Of a DNA stretch of 42,722 nucleotides, positions 23,415 through 32,437 are shown one piece after another. How positions within the stretch are numbered: position 1 is the stretch's first letter; every line of letters begins with the position of its first letter. A program made the position numbers and the translations under genes. The DNA comes from Deefgea piscis (GTDB taxonomy: Bacteria; Pseudomonadota; Gammaproteobacteria; Burkholderiales; Chitinibacteraceae): positions 1 to 42,722 of the forward strand of contig NZ_CP054144.1 in NCBI RefSeq assembly GCF_013284055.1, written 5' to 3'. Below the pieces are notes generated by a model. That model ran no database searches and was not told the DNA's origin. It was given only the letters and a program-made list of their open reading frames with translations.

Positions 23415-25010
23415 GGGGATGCGGATAAAATCTTGGACTGGTTTTATGTAATTAACCCAAGCCTTTTTCGATATTCAATCGGACTAACTGCGCCGAGTGA
23501 AACCTTAATTCGCTTTTCGTTATACCATCGAATGTAGGTGTCGACCATCTGAGTGAATTGCTCAATGCTAACTCCCGCCCAGTCCCGATAATAAAATAAC
23601 TCCGTTTTCAAGCGCCCAAAGAACCCTTCGCAAGCCGCATTATCTGGTGAGCATCCTTTGCGAGACATGGATCGAACCAAGTTGGCATTGCTTATCCTTG
23701 TCAGCCAACCTGGCCAGCGGTAATGGGCTCCACGATCAGAATGAATGATAGGCCGCTCTTCGCGCTGAGCAACTGTTTCGATAGCTGTATCGAGCATCGT
23801 ATTGACGAGATCCGCATTAGGGTGCGTTCCAATGCTCCAGCTAATGACTAAGCCATCAAAGCAATCGATGATGGGCGACAAGTACACTTTGCCAGCAGGA
23901 ATATGGAATTCTGTAATGTCGGTCAGCCATTTCTCGTTCGGCGCAGCCGCTTGGAAATCGCGATTGATTAGGTTATCGGGGGCTGGGCTAATTTCGCCTA
24001 AGTATGAGCCATAGCGGCGTCGTTTCGGCTTGGAAACTAGCAACCCTTCCTGCTTCATTAAGCGCTGCACGACTTTCTCGGATAGGATGATGTCCTGCTC
24101 AGCCAAGGCCGCCTTCATGCGTCGGTAGCCGTAACAACGGTAATTCTGCTCGAAGATATCGCAGATGGTTTGCCGAACTGCAAGATATTTGTCTCCTGCT
24201 TTCAAGCAAGTTTTATGGTAGAAGTACGAGCTTCGTGGCAGCCTAAGCTGAGCCAATAGCTCAGACAGGCTGTATCGTTCTTTTTGGGCTTCAACCAACA
24301 GAGTTTTTTCTCGGTTACCCAGCTTCTGCAGATCAACGGCCACACTTTGTTCCAAGACTTCATTGGCGATTTTTAGAAGATCTCGCTCGAGTTGAAGCTG
24401 TTGCAGGTCGTTTTGTAGTATTTCGAGCTGGAGCTTTACTTGATCTGGCGAAAAATTGTCGTTAACTTTCATTGATACGGGGGCCTCATGGCCGAGTAAC
24501 TGGTTTTTCCAGTTGTACAGCGTGACCCTGCAAACCCCAAATTTCTCTGCAATCGCCTGAGCACTTCCATTTCGAACGCAAAGTGCCATGACCCCAGCTT
24601 GCTTTATTGAATCGGGGTAACTGATTTGTTTAAAGCTACCAATTATCCTTTTTCTGGACTCAGGAAATACCTCGCCAATCCAATCGCTTAATACGCTTCG
24701 ACAAGGGTAGCCCAATGCAGAAATGGTGCTCGCAATACACTGACCATGCGCTCGGTAATGCTCAACAGCGATCTGCTTCTGCGTTTGCGAATATCTTGGT
24801 TTCCTACGTGCATAGCCCGCTGGTAAGTCGAGCATCTGTACGTATTCCCGATACCAGCCTTTCAAGGCATTCTTGGTTGGGTAACCCAACTGACGTAAAG
24901 TTGGTCCGACGCGTTTACCTAGTTGAATATATAGCTGAACAGCACGCAATCTATCTTCGTACGAATACATGAACTACCCCTTAGTAGTCCAAGATTTTAT
25001 CCGCATCCCC
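23415..25010 (-). mobile_element. IS3-family insertion sequence, apparently complete
   Basis: The element is bounded by a perfect 25-bp inverted repeat starting GGGGATGCGGATAAAATC, at 23415-23439 and 24986-25010, and carries one long transposase gene. Flanking triplets differ (CAT on the left, CTC on the right), so there is no target duplication. Its left side abuts a truncated IS3 gene, consistent with rearrangement after insertion. It separates the plasmid backbone from the biosynthetic arm that starts at 25179. Confidence 0.88.
23444..24970 (-). CDS. IS3-family transposase, single-frame
   Basis: A 508-residue transposase with two helix-turn-helix regions at the N-terminus (about 1-60 and 110-165), a Leu-zipper-like helix (about 175-225) and a DDE integrase core. 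In the core, LTDITEF carries the first Asp, HSDRGAHY the second, and CEGFFGRLKTE the Glu. IS3 elements usually encode this as two overlapping frames joined by frameshifting; here both parts lie in one open frame. Intact, so probably active. Confidence 0.92.
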   Translation of the reverse strand: MYSYEDRLRAVQLYIQLGKRVGPTLRQLGYPTKNALKGWYREYVQMLDLPAGYARRKPRYSQTQKQIAVEHYRAHGQCIASTISALGYPCRSVLSDWIGEVFPESRKRIIGSFKQISYPDSIKQAGVMALCVRNGSAQAIAEKFGVCRVTLYNWKNQLLGHEAPVSMKVNDNFSPDQVKLQLEILQNDLQQLQLERDLLKIANEVLEQSVAVDLQKLGNREKTLLVEAQKERYSLSELLAQLRLPRSSYFYHKTCLKAGDKYLAVRQTICDIFEQNYRCYGYRRMKAALAEQDIILSEKVVQRLMKQEGLLVSKPKRRRYGSYLGEISPAPDNLINRDFQAAAPNEKWLTDITEFHIPAGKVYLSPIIDCFDGLVISWSIGTHPNADLVNTMLDTAIETVAQREERPIIHSDRGAHYRWPGWLTRISNANLVRSMSRKGCSPDNAACEGFFGRLKTELFYYRDWAGVSIEQFTQMVDTYIRWYNEKRIKVSLGAVSPIEYRKRLGLIT

Positions 25011-25033
25011 CTCTTTCTTACTTGCTCCACCTA

Positions 25034-25047
25034 TTGACCCACATCAA
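25034..25047 (+). promoter_or_regulatory. FNR/DNR-type box upstream of the GNAT-led operon
   Basis: TTGACCCACATCAA matches the FNR-family consensus TTGAT-N4-ATCAA at nine of ten defined positions. A TAATGT hexamer at 25070-25075 begins 22 bp after the box, the spacing of a class II FNR promoter. This predicts a start near 25082 and a leader of about 97 nt before the GTG at 25179. A near-identical 19-bp sequence precedes the opposite arm at 39402-39420. Confidence 0.6.
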
Positions 25048-25178
25048 ATAATTACAACAATCAAAATTTTAATGTACACTTCGCACCGAAAAAAAATCAT
25101 ACTTCGAAAGAATTTACCAAGCTTACTTGCATTTCGCAGTATGTTTGGCAAAAGACATAAACTAGGGTTTCTTACTTC

Positions 25179-25826
25179 GTGACAAATTGTGATTTCAAAA
25201 CTACTTTGATTGCCTACCTTTCTAGCAAAGCTGACTCAGGAAGTGCCCTCCTAGTTCACCACGCTAGTGCTGACCGTGCCCCGCTAACAGATATTATTCG
25301 CCACCGAAATAAGACATATGCCGAACATGGCTTGAATTATTTGATTGCTGGGTTAGGTGATCTAGATGGAACTCCAGATCCAATAGATCTACGTAGTGAG
25401 CATGTGTGGGTAGTAGAAGATGGCTTAATCGTAGCTTCTCTACGCATGACAGCCCATCCATTCGAGATAGGAGATGTTATTCAATTGTTACCCGCTTTAA
25501 ATAAAGTGGGGCAAGGACATATTGAATTTGGCCGACTGGCTATTAGCAGTCGTAATCCCATAGCATTTGAGCAGCTTATGGCGACGGCCTGTCTATATGG
25601 TATTTCTCATAGATATACGGGCATCGTTGGAATGTGTCGCGCTGTACAAAAAAGGCTATTTGAGCGTTTCGGCCTAACTACCGTGACCAACGAACCATTT
25701 TTAGTACCTGCCCGCAATAATGGTACTTATTGGGTAATGGAAACCGACTGGAATCGTCTTTCCATCGCCCTTTCCAGAAAGTACAGCATAAAAAACCCCC
25801 AATCAGAAGCGCTGCATATTGCATAA
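25179..25826 (+). CDS. GNAT-type N-acyltransferase, LuxI/FeeM-like
   Basis: This 215-residue protein has the layout of autoinducer-synthase-like acyltransferases: RHRNKTYAEHG near residue 45, an acidic segment (DLDGTPDPIDLRSEHVWVVEDGL), strand VASLRM, GHIEFGRLAIS at about 112 and YTGIVGMCRAVQKRLFERFGL. Such enzymes (LuxI, FeeM and related) move a fatty-acyl group from acyl carrier protein to an amine. It is the first gene of a six-gene operon. It may acylate the product's amine; the family call is moderate. Start is a GTG at 25179. Confidence 0.65.
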   Translation: MTNCDFKTTLIAYLSSKADSGSALLVHHASADRAPLTDIIRHRNKTYAEHGLNYLIAGLGDLDGTPDPIDLRSEHVWVVEDGLIVASLRMTAHPFEIGDVIQLLPALNKVGQGHIEFGRLAISSRNPIAFEQLMATACLYGISHRYTGIVGMCRAVQKRLFERFGLTTVTNEPFLVPARNNGTYWVMETDWNRLSIALSRKYSIKNPQSEALHIA

Positions 25827-25847
25827 CAATCTAAGGATTAGCACATC

Positions 25848-26588
25848 ATGACGACTGAAAATCAGTTGAACTTTGACGTATTTTTTGCCCAATTGGATAG
25901 CAAACTTGATCATCTTTGGAGTGAGATCATTAAGAGCTCACCTTTAGCTAAATCGGTACTGAGCGGTGAGGCAACCAAAGAGCTTTATGCCATTTATATG
26001 ATTGAGACTTATCACTACACCTCACACAATGCGCGCAATCAAGCTTTAGTTGGTACGCGCCAAGATATTGAAAGCTTGCCATATTTAAAATTCTGTTTAG
26101 AACATGCCGCCGATGAAATTGGTCATGAGCGTATGGCACTCCATGATGTACGTAGCATTGGCCTACTGAATATTCAAGATAAGCCACCCCGCCCCTTATT
26201 CGCAACTGAAACACTAATTTCTTATCTTTACTGGATTTCTCTAACAGGCAATCCGTTACAGCGACTTGGATACAGCTACTGGGCAGAAAGCTGTTACCAC
26301 TATATAGATCCGTTGATTCAAGGAATCCGACAAACCCTAAATTTACAGCCTGCTCAGCTTACTTTTTTTATCGCACACTCTGATATTGATGCGGATCATT
26401 TTGAGCATGTTAAAGCAATCATTCGGCGTAGCTGCAAAACAGAATCCGATTTAGAAGCAATTGAATATGCATTAGAAACCACGCTAAAGCTTACAGGTCA
26501 GATGTTGGATGCCGTCTATGACGAGTACCAGAAACTTCTCAGTGGAACATCGAACCGATACAGTTTCCTTCTCCAAGCTGTGAGTTAA
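25848..26588 (+). CDS. Haem-oxygenase-like diiron oxidase (HDO superfamily)
   Basis: A 246-residue all-helical protein of the iron-containing redox enzyme family (relatives: UndA, BesC, the central domain of SznF). Candidate metal ligands fit the family spacing: Glu90-x2-His93 in DEIGHE, Glu147 in YWAESCY, and His177, Asp181 and His184 in HSDIDADH. HDO enzymes use O2 at two irons to oxidise amino-acid or fatty-acid substrates (N-oxygenation, C-C cleavage, desaturation). It lies 21 bp after the GNAT gene and 2 bp before the DUF3419 gene, so it is a pathway enzyme rather than a housekeeping one. Confidence 0.82.
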   Translation: MTTENQLNFDVFFAQLDSKLDHLWSEIIKSSPLAKSVLSGEATKELYAIYMIETYHYTSHNARNQALVGTRQDIESLPYLKFCLEHAADEIGHERMALHDVRSIGLLNIQDKPPRPLFATETLISYLYWISLTGNPLQRLGYSYWAESCYHYIDPLIQGIRQTLNLQPAQLTFFIAHSDIDADHFEHVKAIIRRSCKTESDLEAIEYALETTLKLTGQMLDAVYDEYQKLLSGTSNRYSFLLQAVS

Positions 26589-26590
26589 CA

Positions 26591-27673
26591 ATGGCGAATT
26601 ATTTTAAAAACCTTAACTACACGCTTGGAGATGAGGATCCAACACCTGAATTAGCGATGTTGCCAGTAAGCAGCGCTCATGTGTTGGCGATTGCCGATTG
26701 CGGTAGTCGCATCGTTCCATTACTTGCGAAGAAACCATCAAAGCTTACATGCGTAGATATAAACCGAGAGCAACTAGCGGTGTGTGAACTACGCATTGCA
26801 TTGCTTCGTGATGTTTCGCTTACAGAATACAAGCAGTTCCTTGGCTATGAAGGATTGATGCCACCTGAAACCAGGAAAGCTATATTCAACCAACTTTCAC
26901 TGAATGATGGCGCACGGAATATTCTCCGCGATATGTTTGAGAATATTAGTTGGGGCAGTATGCTTTACTGCGGAAAATTTGAACAAATGCTGCGTAAGCT
27001 TAAAGCAATAAACTCATTGTTTACAGGTAGTGCTGGCAGAGGTATTTTCGATTGTACTAACCTTTCAGAGCAACAGACATATTATCGGACCTCATTTCCA
27101 CATTGGCGTTGGCGATGTGTGCTGGCGTTGCTCGGCAACTCTACAGCCCTTAACTCTTTGCTTTATAAGGGAGATTTTCCAAAAAAAAATCGCCCATCTA
27201 GCCATTTTTCTATTTACAACCAGATCTTTGATACGTTACTGGGAAAACGTCTGGCTCGAAAAAGTTTTTTCTTACAGATATTATTTTTTGGAGAGATCCG
27301 CTATCAAGATGGATTGCCCTTGGAATGTTCTCCAGATGTATTTGAAGCAGCTAAGGCTGGGGCAAAACAATGCCAAATATCATTCTCTCATAATGACGTT
27401 TTTGTTGAGTCTCAACGGCATTATGACCTTGATTTTGTTTCGTTATCTGATGTTCCATCTTTTTTATCTCCAGATCAAGAAAACCAGTTCCTAACACGAT
27501 TACGCCTGAATCTAACACCTGGAGGGAAAGTGGTCGTCCGGGCTCACCTGCGTCAACCTTGGCCAGAAATGGAGGGCTTTGTTGATGTTAGTCAGAAGTA
27601 TCAAGACTCCGCAGAAAGTGAATCTACTCAGTTGTGGTCGTTCCACATCTACGAACATCAATTATTGGCTTAA
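26591..27673 (+). CDS. DUF3419/BtaA-like 3-amino-3-carboxypropyl transferase
   Basis: A 360-residue SAM-dependent enzyme resembling BtaA. HVLAIADCGSRIVPLL is the SAM-binding loop, LTCVDINREQLAVCELRIALL the acidic loop with the BtaA-type pattern, and FEQMLR and LTPGGKVVVRAHL complete the Rossmann fold. BtaA attaches the 3-amino-3-carboxypropyl group of SAM to diacylglycerol to begin betaine-lipid synthesis. No BtaB methyltransferase partner is present, so this homologue probably modifies another acceptor. A SpeD-like gene follows 14 bp later, raising the possibility that it uses decarboxylated SAM. Confidence 0.75.
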   Translation: MANYFKNLNYTLGDEDPTPELAMLPVSSAHVLAIADCGSRIVPLLAKKPSKLTCVDINREQLAVCELRIALLRDVSLTEYKQFLGYEGLMPPETRKAIFNQLSLNDGARNILRDMFENISWGSMLYCGKFEQMLRKLKAINSLFTGSAGRGIFDCTNLSEQQTYYRTSFPHWRWRCVLALLGNSTALNSLLYKGDFPKKNRPSSHFSIYNQIFDTLLGKRLARKSFFLQILFFGEIRYQDGLPLECSPDVFEAAKAGAKQCQISFSHNDVFVESQRHYDLDFVSLSDVPSFLSPDQENQFLTRLRLNLTPGGKVVVRAHLRQPWPEMEGFVDVSQKYQDSAESESTQLWSFHIYEHQLLA

Positions 27674-27687
27674 CAAGGAATTCATCT

Positions 27688-28077
27688 ATGGACGATACGG
27701 GCTACCATTATATTATTGACATGAAAGTTCGTTCAGCTGCTGTGCTCAATTCACCATTATTGCTTCAACGAATTTTTGATGAGGCTTTGCTTAGCTTCAC
27801 TGTACTCAAGTCTGATTATTTTCAATTCTCTGGTGGCGGGGAAGGGGTAACGGGATTTTTCTTGTTATCAGAATCCCACTGTTCATATCACACCTATCCA
27901 GAGAATAATTACATCGCTATCGACGTATTCACGTGCGGCAAGGATCCTGGAAACATCGCAGCGATTCTTGCCAAATCACTGGATGCAGTTACTTATAATT
28001 CGCGATATATCCTGCGTGGCTCAAAGCAAGCCGGATTAGTAATGCAACAAAATAAATTTGCGGCTTTAACGTCATGA
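27688..28077 (+). CDS. speD-like: SpeD-like pyruvoyl-dependent decarboxylase
   Basis: A 129-residue AdoMet decarboxylase-type proenzyme. The self-cleavage pair Glu62-Ser63 lies in LLSESHC, with His68 in YHTYPE and Cys83 in VFTCGK, exactly the numbering of catalytic residues in small bacterial SpeD. The auxiliary Ser55 is Thr here. Cleavage would turn Ser63 into the pyruvoyl cofactor. Canonical SpeD makes decarboxylated SAM for spermidine; some homologues have shifted to ornithine or arginine. ATG 27688 is chosen for its AAGGA site eight bases upstream. No spermidine synthase gene is nearby, so its role here is pathway-specific. Confidence 0.82.
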   Translation: MDDTGYHYIIDMKVRSAAVLNSPLLLQRIFDEALLSFTVLKSDYFQFSGGGEGVTGFFLLSESHCSYHTYPENNYIAIDVFTCGKDPGNIAAILAKSLDAVTYNSRYILRGSKQAGLVMQQNKFAALTS

Positions 28078-28152
28078 TTTATTCGCATTCTTACTTATTT
28101 TTGTATTTGTTGTATCAACAATATTTTCTAATTTAACTAATAGTTATTAATA

Positions 28153-28491
28153 ATGATTACTGCAACTTTTATTTTTGATAAAAAACAATTTGACGATCAG
28201 TTCCATGCTCTGGACAAATTAATTGCAGATGCAGCTCGAGCTTCAACCGATTATTTGGGTGAAGAGACGTGGGAAAATCCCACTTCCGGTCGGATTTCAA
28301 CAGTTTACTATTGGCGTACGGAAATTGGCTTACGTGAGTTAATGGTCAACCCTCATCACTTGGAGGCAAAACGTAGATATAGTGAATGGCTAAGTGGTTA
28401 CCGAGTCGAGATTGCTAAGGTGCTTCGCTGTTATGGAGATGGTTTACTTTCATCCACAGTAGAGCTTTCTGAAATGATAACAACAGCCTAA
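28153..28491 (+). CDS. Small alpha-beta-barrel protein (ABM-like)
   Basis: This 112-residue protein has the pattern of antibiotic-biosynthesis-monooxygenase-type ferredoxin-fold dimers: STVYYWRTEIGLRELMVNPHHLEAKRRYSEWL, a 'strand then W/H-rich helix' block, and a closing strand EIAKVLRCYGDG. Such proteins act as cofactor-independent oxygenases, haem-binding proteins or substrate chaperones. It starts 75 bp after speD-like in the same operon. The family call is from pattern only. Confidence 0.5.
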   Translation: MITATFIFDKKQFDDQFHALDKLIADAARASTDYLGEETWENPTSGRISTVYYWRTEIGLRELMVNPHHLEAKRRYSEWLSGYRVEIAKVLRCYGDGLLSSTVELSEMITTA

Positions 28492-28505
28492 GAAGGAGCC
28501 TAAAC

Positions 28506-29699
28506 GTGCATTTTATGCAACCGCACTCACTTCTTCATCGAGCGCTAGGTTTCTTCTTCGTAATAATTATATTATGGGGGATATGTATATTAACAACTAA
28601 TTTATTACACATTCCCAGCCCATCAAAATTATTAGGTCTAGGCTTGGAGTTGACCCCCCCCTCAAAGAGCAGCTCTTATTTTGATGCACGTTCAATTTCC
28701 CCTGCTCCGTCGGTTCGACCGCTTACTCAGCATCCAATTAAGCTTGATTTATTGATACCTTGGAAAAATGGTGCAACATTATCGCTTAATGAATTTTTAA
28801 AAGAGACCCATACTAACGCAATAGTTGTTCTGCACGAAAATAAGATAGTCTATGAGCGTTACTTTAATGGTTACACAGAGAGTTCGTTACTGCCATCCTA
28901 TTCGGTTAGTAAAGCAATTTTAGCTACTTTAGTAGGTATTGCTATTGACGAAAAGCGTATTGCTTCAATTAATTCTGATGTTCGTCCTATGCTACCTAAT
29001 GAAATTCGCCATCAGTACCCATATCCCATACGTACATGGGACTTATTAAATATGCGTGCGGGCATAGCGATTCCTGAAACCTATGATAGTATTTTTTCAA
29101 AAATCGCAGAAATGTATATTTCAACCGACTTACGTCGATTCATCACAAGTATACCCTCGCCTTCTGGTCATCCAGGTGCACGTTTTGAATATAGAAGCGC
29201 AGAATATTTACTACTTGGTGAGGTCTTACGACAGGCAACGGGCCAATCGCTATCTAGTTATTTACAGAAATCTATTTGGCACCCAATGGGTGCTGCATAT
29301 GATGCAACATGGAGCCTAGACAGTTCCACATCTGGTATTGAGAAGGCATTTTGTTGTATCAATGCCAGAGCCAGCGATTATGCGCGTTTCGGCCTACTTT
29401 ATCTCAATGAAGGGATTTGGAATGGTAAACGTATAGTGCCTGCAGATTGGATCAGACGAACTCGCATTCCAACGGGATATCGTGAATCATTGGGTTATAG
29501 TCACGGTTGGTGGATTCCACCCAAGAGTAGCAAAGATGGTGATTTTTCAGCAATCGGTATCTATGGCCAGTATGTTTATATCAATCCGACAAAACGTACT
29601 GTTATTGTCAAATTGAGCGATCATGGTGCAGAAGCAGATGAAATACTGACCTTGCAAGCATTTCAAAAAATATCGCAGAGCATACAACAAAAATATTAA
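28506..29699 (+). CDS. Membrane-anchored serine hydrolase (class C beta-lactamase-like)
   Basis: A 397-residue protein. An N-terminal hydrophobic helix (about 12-32, LGFFFVIIILWGICILTTNLL) anchors it in the membrane with the catalytic domain outside. The SxxK nucleophile motif is YSVSKAILATLVGIA (about residues 137-151), with a Tyr-x-Ser-type second motif in YRSAEYLLLGEVL and HGWW near the third. Relatives include NylB-type amidases, esterases and D-peptidases. In a biosynthetic operon it may release an acyl or peptidyl group during export, a pro-form activation step. GTG start with GGAG seven bases upstream. Confidence 0.8.
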   Translation: MHFMQPHSLLHRALGFFFVIIILWGICILTTNLLHIPSPSKLLGLGLELTPPSKSSSYFDARSISPAPSVRPLTQHPIKLDLLIPWKNGATLSLNEFLKETHTNAIVVLHENKIVYERYFNGYTESSLLPSYSVSKAILATLVGIAIDEKRIASINSDVRPMLPNEIRHQYPYPIRTWDLLNMRAGIAIPETYDSIFSKIAEMYISTDLRRFITSIPSPSGHPGARFEYRSAEYLLLGEVLRQATGQSLSSYLQKSIWHPMGAAYDATWSLDSSTSGIEKAFCCINARASDYARFGLLYLNEGIWNGKRIVPADWIRRTRIPTGYRESLGYSHGWWIPPKSSKDGDFSAIGIYGQYVYINPTKRTVIVKLSDHGAEADEILTLQAFQKISQSIQQKY

Positions 29700-29761
29700 G
29701 CTTTTTTTCCTAGCCCAATTTTATAGTCATAATGTGAAACAATCGACACAAGTGAAAACGC

Positions 29762-30043
29762 GTGGCGATTTTTCGCCTTAATATGAGCCCTTACAAAGTA
29801 CGCACTTTATTTAACCAAAGTCGGGGTGCTGCTGGCAGTCGAAGCTTGGTGTGGATGTTGGCCGCAGAAGGCATTCAAATTAGCCGTTACAAAGCCAGAG
29901 CCTTGATGCGCGAAGCGAATTTACGTAGCAAACAACCTGGGCAGCACCGATATAAGGTCGCAAAAGATGAGCGCCCTGATATTCCAAACTTACTTAATCG
30001 TGAATTTAATCCGCAACGACCAAATCAAATTTGTGAGGTAGCC
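29762..30043 (+). pseudogene. IS3-family OrfB fragment
   Basis: This N-terminal piece of an IS3-type OrfB (MSPYKVRTLF, then GSRSLVWMLAAEGIQISRYKARALMREANL and REFNPQRPNQI) stops where the next IS3 element begins. The remaining catalytic region is missing. It is a relic of an earlier insertion after the serine-hydrolase gene. Confidence 0.8.
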
Positions 30044-30095
30044 TGAGTTTGGTGGACACGCCTGTTTGGTAAAATCGAGCCAACAGGAGGCCGTA

Positions 30096-30410
30096 ATGAG
30101 TAAAAAAGAAAATCAACGTTACACACCGGAATTTAGAAGTGAAGCGCTTAAGTTCGTCAGCGAACAGGGTATGTCCGTGGCGCAGGCTGCCCAGCGGCTC
30201 AATATGTCTGTCGGTACTTTAGCGTCGTGGAATACCCAAGCACGTAAAACTCATCTGGCTAAGCCACCTGAATCGCTCAACGTCACCGAACTCACCGCCG
30301 AGTTAAAGCAGCTGCGCAAAGAATTGGCTGAGACCAAAATGGAGCGCGATATTTTAAAAAAGGCCACGGCGTACTTTGCCAGGGAATCACTGCCAAGTAC
30401 GCGTTCATAA
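30096..30410 (+). CDS. IS3-family transposase OrfA
   Basis: A 104-residue OrfA with a helix-turn-helix (YTPEFRSEALKFVSEQG, then QAAQRLNMSVGTLASW) and a Leu-zipper helix (LTAELKQLRKELAETKMERDIL). A run of six A followed by G at 30356-30362 is the usual site for the -1 frameshift that joins OrfA to OrfB. OrfB is dead here, so OrfA alone can at most act as a regulator. Confidence 0.85.
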   Translation: MSKKENQRYTPEFRSEALKFVSEQGMSVAQAAQRLNMSVGTLASWNTQARKTHLAKPPESLNVTELTAELKQLRKELAETKMERDILKKATAYFARESLPSTRS

Positions 30411-30982
30411 AAGCCGAGCGGTTGCATTACCCTGTAAAAATCCTCTGCCGTGTGCTTTCTGTTTCACGAGCAGGATTTTATGGCTGGATGAAACGAGCGC
30501 CATCCAAACGCCATCTTGAGGACGCGAAACTGCGCATTGCGATTCGCACCGCAGATACCAAAACGCGCAGCACGTATGGAGCAAAGCGTTTACAAGATGA
30601 GCTGGCGGATGACGGCATTATTGCAGGAAGGGACAGGATTGCTCGGTTACGGCGCGAGGCGGGGATTAGATGCATTCAAAAACGAAAGTTTAAAGCGACC
30701 ACCAATTCCAATCATGCATTGCCAGTTACAGATAATTTATTAGGCCAAGAATTTAAGCCCACTCGACCTAATCAAGTCTGGGTGAGCGATATCACCTATG
30801 TTTCGACGGATGAGGGCTGGTTGTATTTGGCGGGAATCAAAGATGTGTTTACTTGCGAAATCGTCGGCTACGCAATGGGTGCGCGGATGACGTAAGAATT
30901 GGTGAGTCAAGCGTTGTGGAATGCCGTGAAATGGAAGCGGCCACCTGCAGGACTCATCTTGCATTCGGACCGAGGTAGCCAA

Positions 30983-32437
30983 GGCAGATTCAACCGGTCG
31001 TCGCAACACTCGTTTGTTGAACAGATTTTAGATACTCATTCAGTGCTTCGATAGGAGTTTTACAACCGAGTGTTTTTCTGGGCCGGCTGTTTAGTGTATT
31101 GGCTACAGCTTGAATCTCTTGGGCACTCCATCGCGATAAGTCAGTGCCTTTCGGGAAGTATTGCCGCAAAAGACCATTCGTATTCTCGTTTGTGCCACGC
31201 TGCCATGGACTGTGAGGGTCGGCAAAGAAGACCTTTATTCCTGACTCAATAGTAAAGCGGGCGTGATCTGATAGCTCCTTCCCTCGGTCCCAAGTTAATG
31301 ATCGCCACAATTGGGCAGGTAGGCTAGTCACCGTCTTCTTCAGTGCATTGCCCATGGTGACGGCTCCATAGCCGGCAAGTGCGGGGCCGTTCTTCACTCG
31401 AGGAGTCTGCCCATAGCCCTCCTCACGAGGCAGATGAACGAGCATGGTGAATCGACTCGATCGCTCGACCAAAGTCCCTATCGCGGATCGGTTCAAACCA
31501 ATGATCAAGTCTCCCTCCCAGTGCCCTGGTAGAGCACGATCCTCCACCTCAGCAGGGCGATTGGAGATCATAACGTCTTCGCTAACATGTGCCCACGCTT
31601 TGGCCTGTGCTCTGGCTCTCGGTACGCGCAATGCCCGTCCAGTACGCAGGCAGCTCACCAGATCACGCTTGAGAGCTCCCCGACCCTGTATATAGAGGGC
31701 CTGATATATGGCTTCGTGTGAGATTCGCATAGATTCGTCACCTGGGAAGTCAATTTGAAGTCGATTGGCAATCTGCTCAGGCGACCAACCATTGACCCAT
31801 TTACGGTCACCGCGATGTGGTTTATTTCGTCCCTTGAACGGCGTCTGTCTAGGTCCTGCAATCTCAAGTCCATCAGTACCATGAACTTTACCCTCCAAGC
31901 GTTCTTGCACGTAGTGGCGCAATCGCAGATTAGTTACCAGTTTCGCTGGCTTCGGTCTTTTAGCCGCCAGTTCCGCCTTCCACTGTGCGACTGAAGCACG
32001 ATATTCGAGTCGGCCACTACGAGTTGCTGCGTTACGAGTTAACTCCCGAGACACTGTCGACGGACTTCGCCCAAGGCGGCGAGCAATCTCACGCACACCG
32101 ACACTTTGCGCTTGGAGTAGTCCAATTTCTTCTCGCTCAGCGAATGATAAGTATCTTCCTGATATGTGCTTAGACATAAACAATGGCATCCCGCCGCGAT
32201 AACGGAACCAGCGTGTGCCTACTGCTTGCGATACGCCAACGGCCTCCGCTGCCTTTTCGCTTGTGATTCCGGTAGCAATCTGTTCCCAAAATAACCGCTC
32301 GGTTTCTCGGCGAAGTGATGGCGCACCTGGCGAGCGCATCGCACCTCGCCCCGTCAACTTCAGCATCCACCCTGCAAGTCGTCCCATATATACACCTTCA
32401 TAATAATACGGTGTTGCGACGACCGGTTGAATCTGCC
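30983..32437 (-). mobile_element. IS30-family insertion sequence, complete
   Basis: Perfect 27-bp terminal inverted repeats beginning GGCAGATTCAACCGGTCG lie at 30983-31009 and 32411-32437. The element is flanked by CAA on both sides, a 3-bp target duplication inside the IS3 orfB. It carries one intact transposase on the minus strand. The clean duplication marks it as the youngest insertion in this stack. Confidence 0.92.
30990..32387 (-). CDS. IS30-family transposase
   Basis: This 466-residue transposase has two helix-turn-helix motifs (TSEKAAEAVGVSQAVGTRWF and REIARRLGRSPSTVSREL) and a DDE core (HWEGDLIIG, LTWDRGKELSDH, PWQRGTNENTNGLLRQYFPKGTDL). The ATG at 32387 with GAAGG upstream is used because a longer upstream frame would begin outside the inverted repeat. 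The stop lies inside the left repeat. Intact. Confidence 0.93.
   Translation of the reverse strand: MGRLAGWMLKLTGRGAMRSPGAPSLRRETERLFWEQIATGITSEKAAEAVGVSQAVGTRWFRYRGGMPLFMSKHISGRYLSFAEREEIGLLQAQSVGVREIARRLGRSPSTVSRELTRNAATRSGRLEYRASVAQWKAELAAKRPKPAKLVTNLRLRHYVQERLEGKVHGTDGLEIAGPRQTPFKGRNKPHRGDRKWVNGWSPEQIANRLQIDFPGDESMRISHEAIYQALYIQGRGALKRDLVSCLRTGRALRVPRARAQAKAWAHVSEDVMISNRPAEVEDRALPGHWEGDLIIGLNRSAIGTLVERSSRFTMLVHLPREEGYGQTPRVKNGPALAGYGAVTMGNALKKTVTSLPAQLWRSLTWDRGKELSDHARFTIESGIKVFFADPHSPWQRGTNENTNGLLRQYFPKGTDLSRWSAQEIQAVANTLNSRPRKTLGCKTPIEALNEYLKSVQQTSVATTG

Noticed and set aside
26591-28077. A betaine-lipid (BtaA/BtaB) or spermidine (SpeD/SpeE) operon
   Set aside because: BtaB and SpeE partners are missing and the neighbours are HDO, GNAT and hydrolase genes, so neither standard pathway explains the set.
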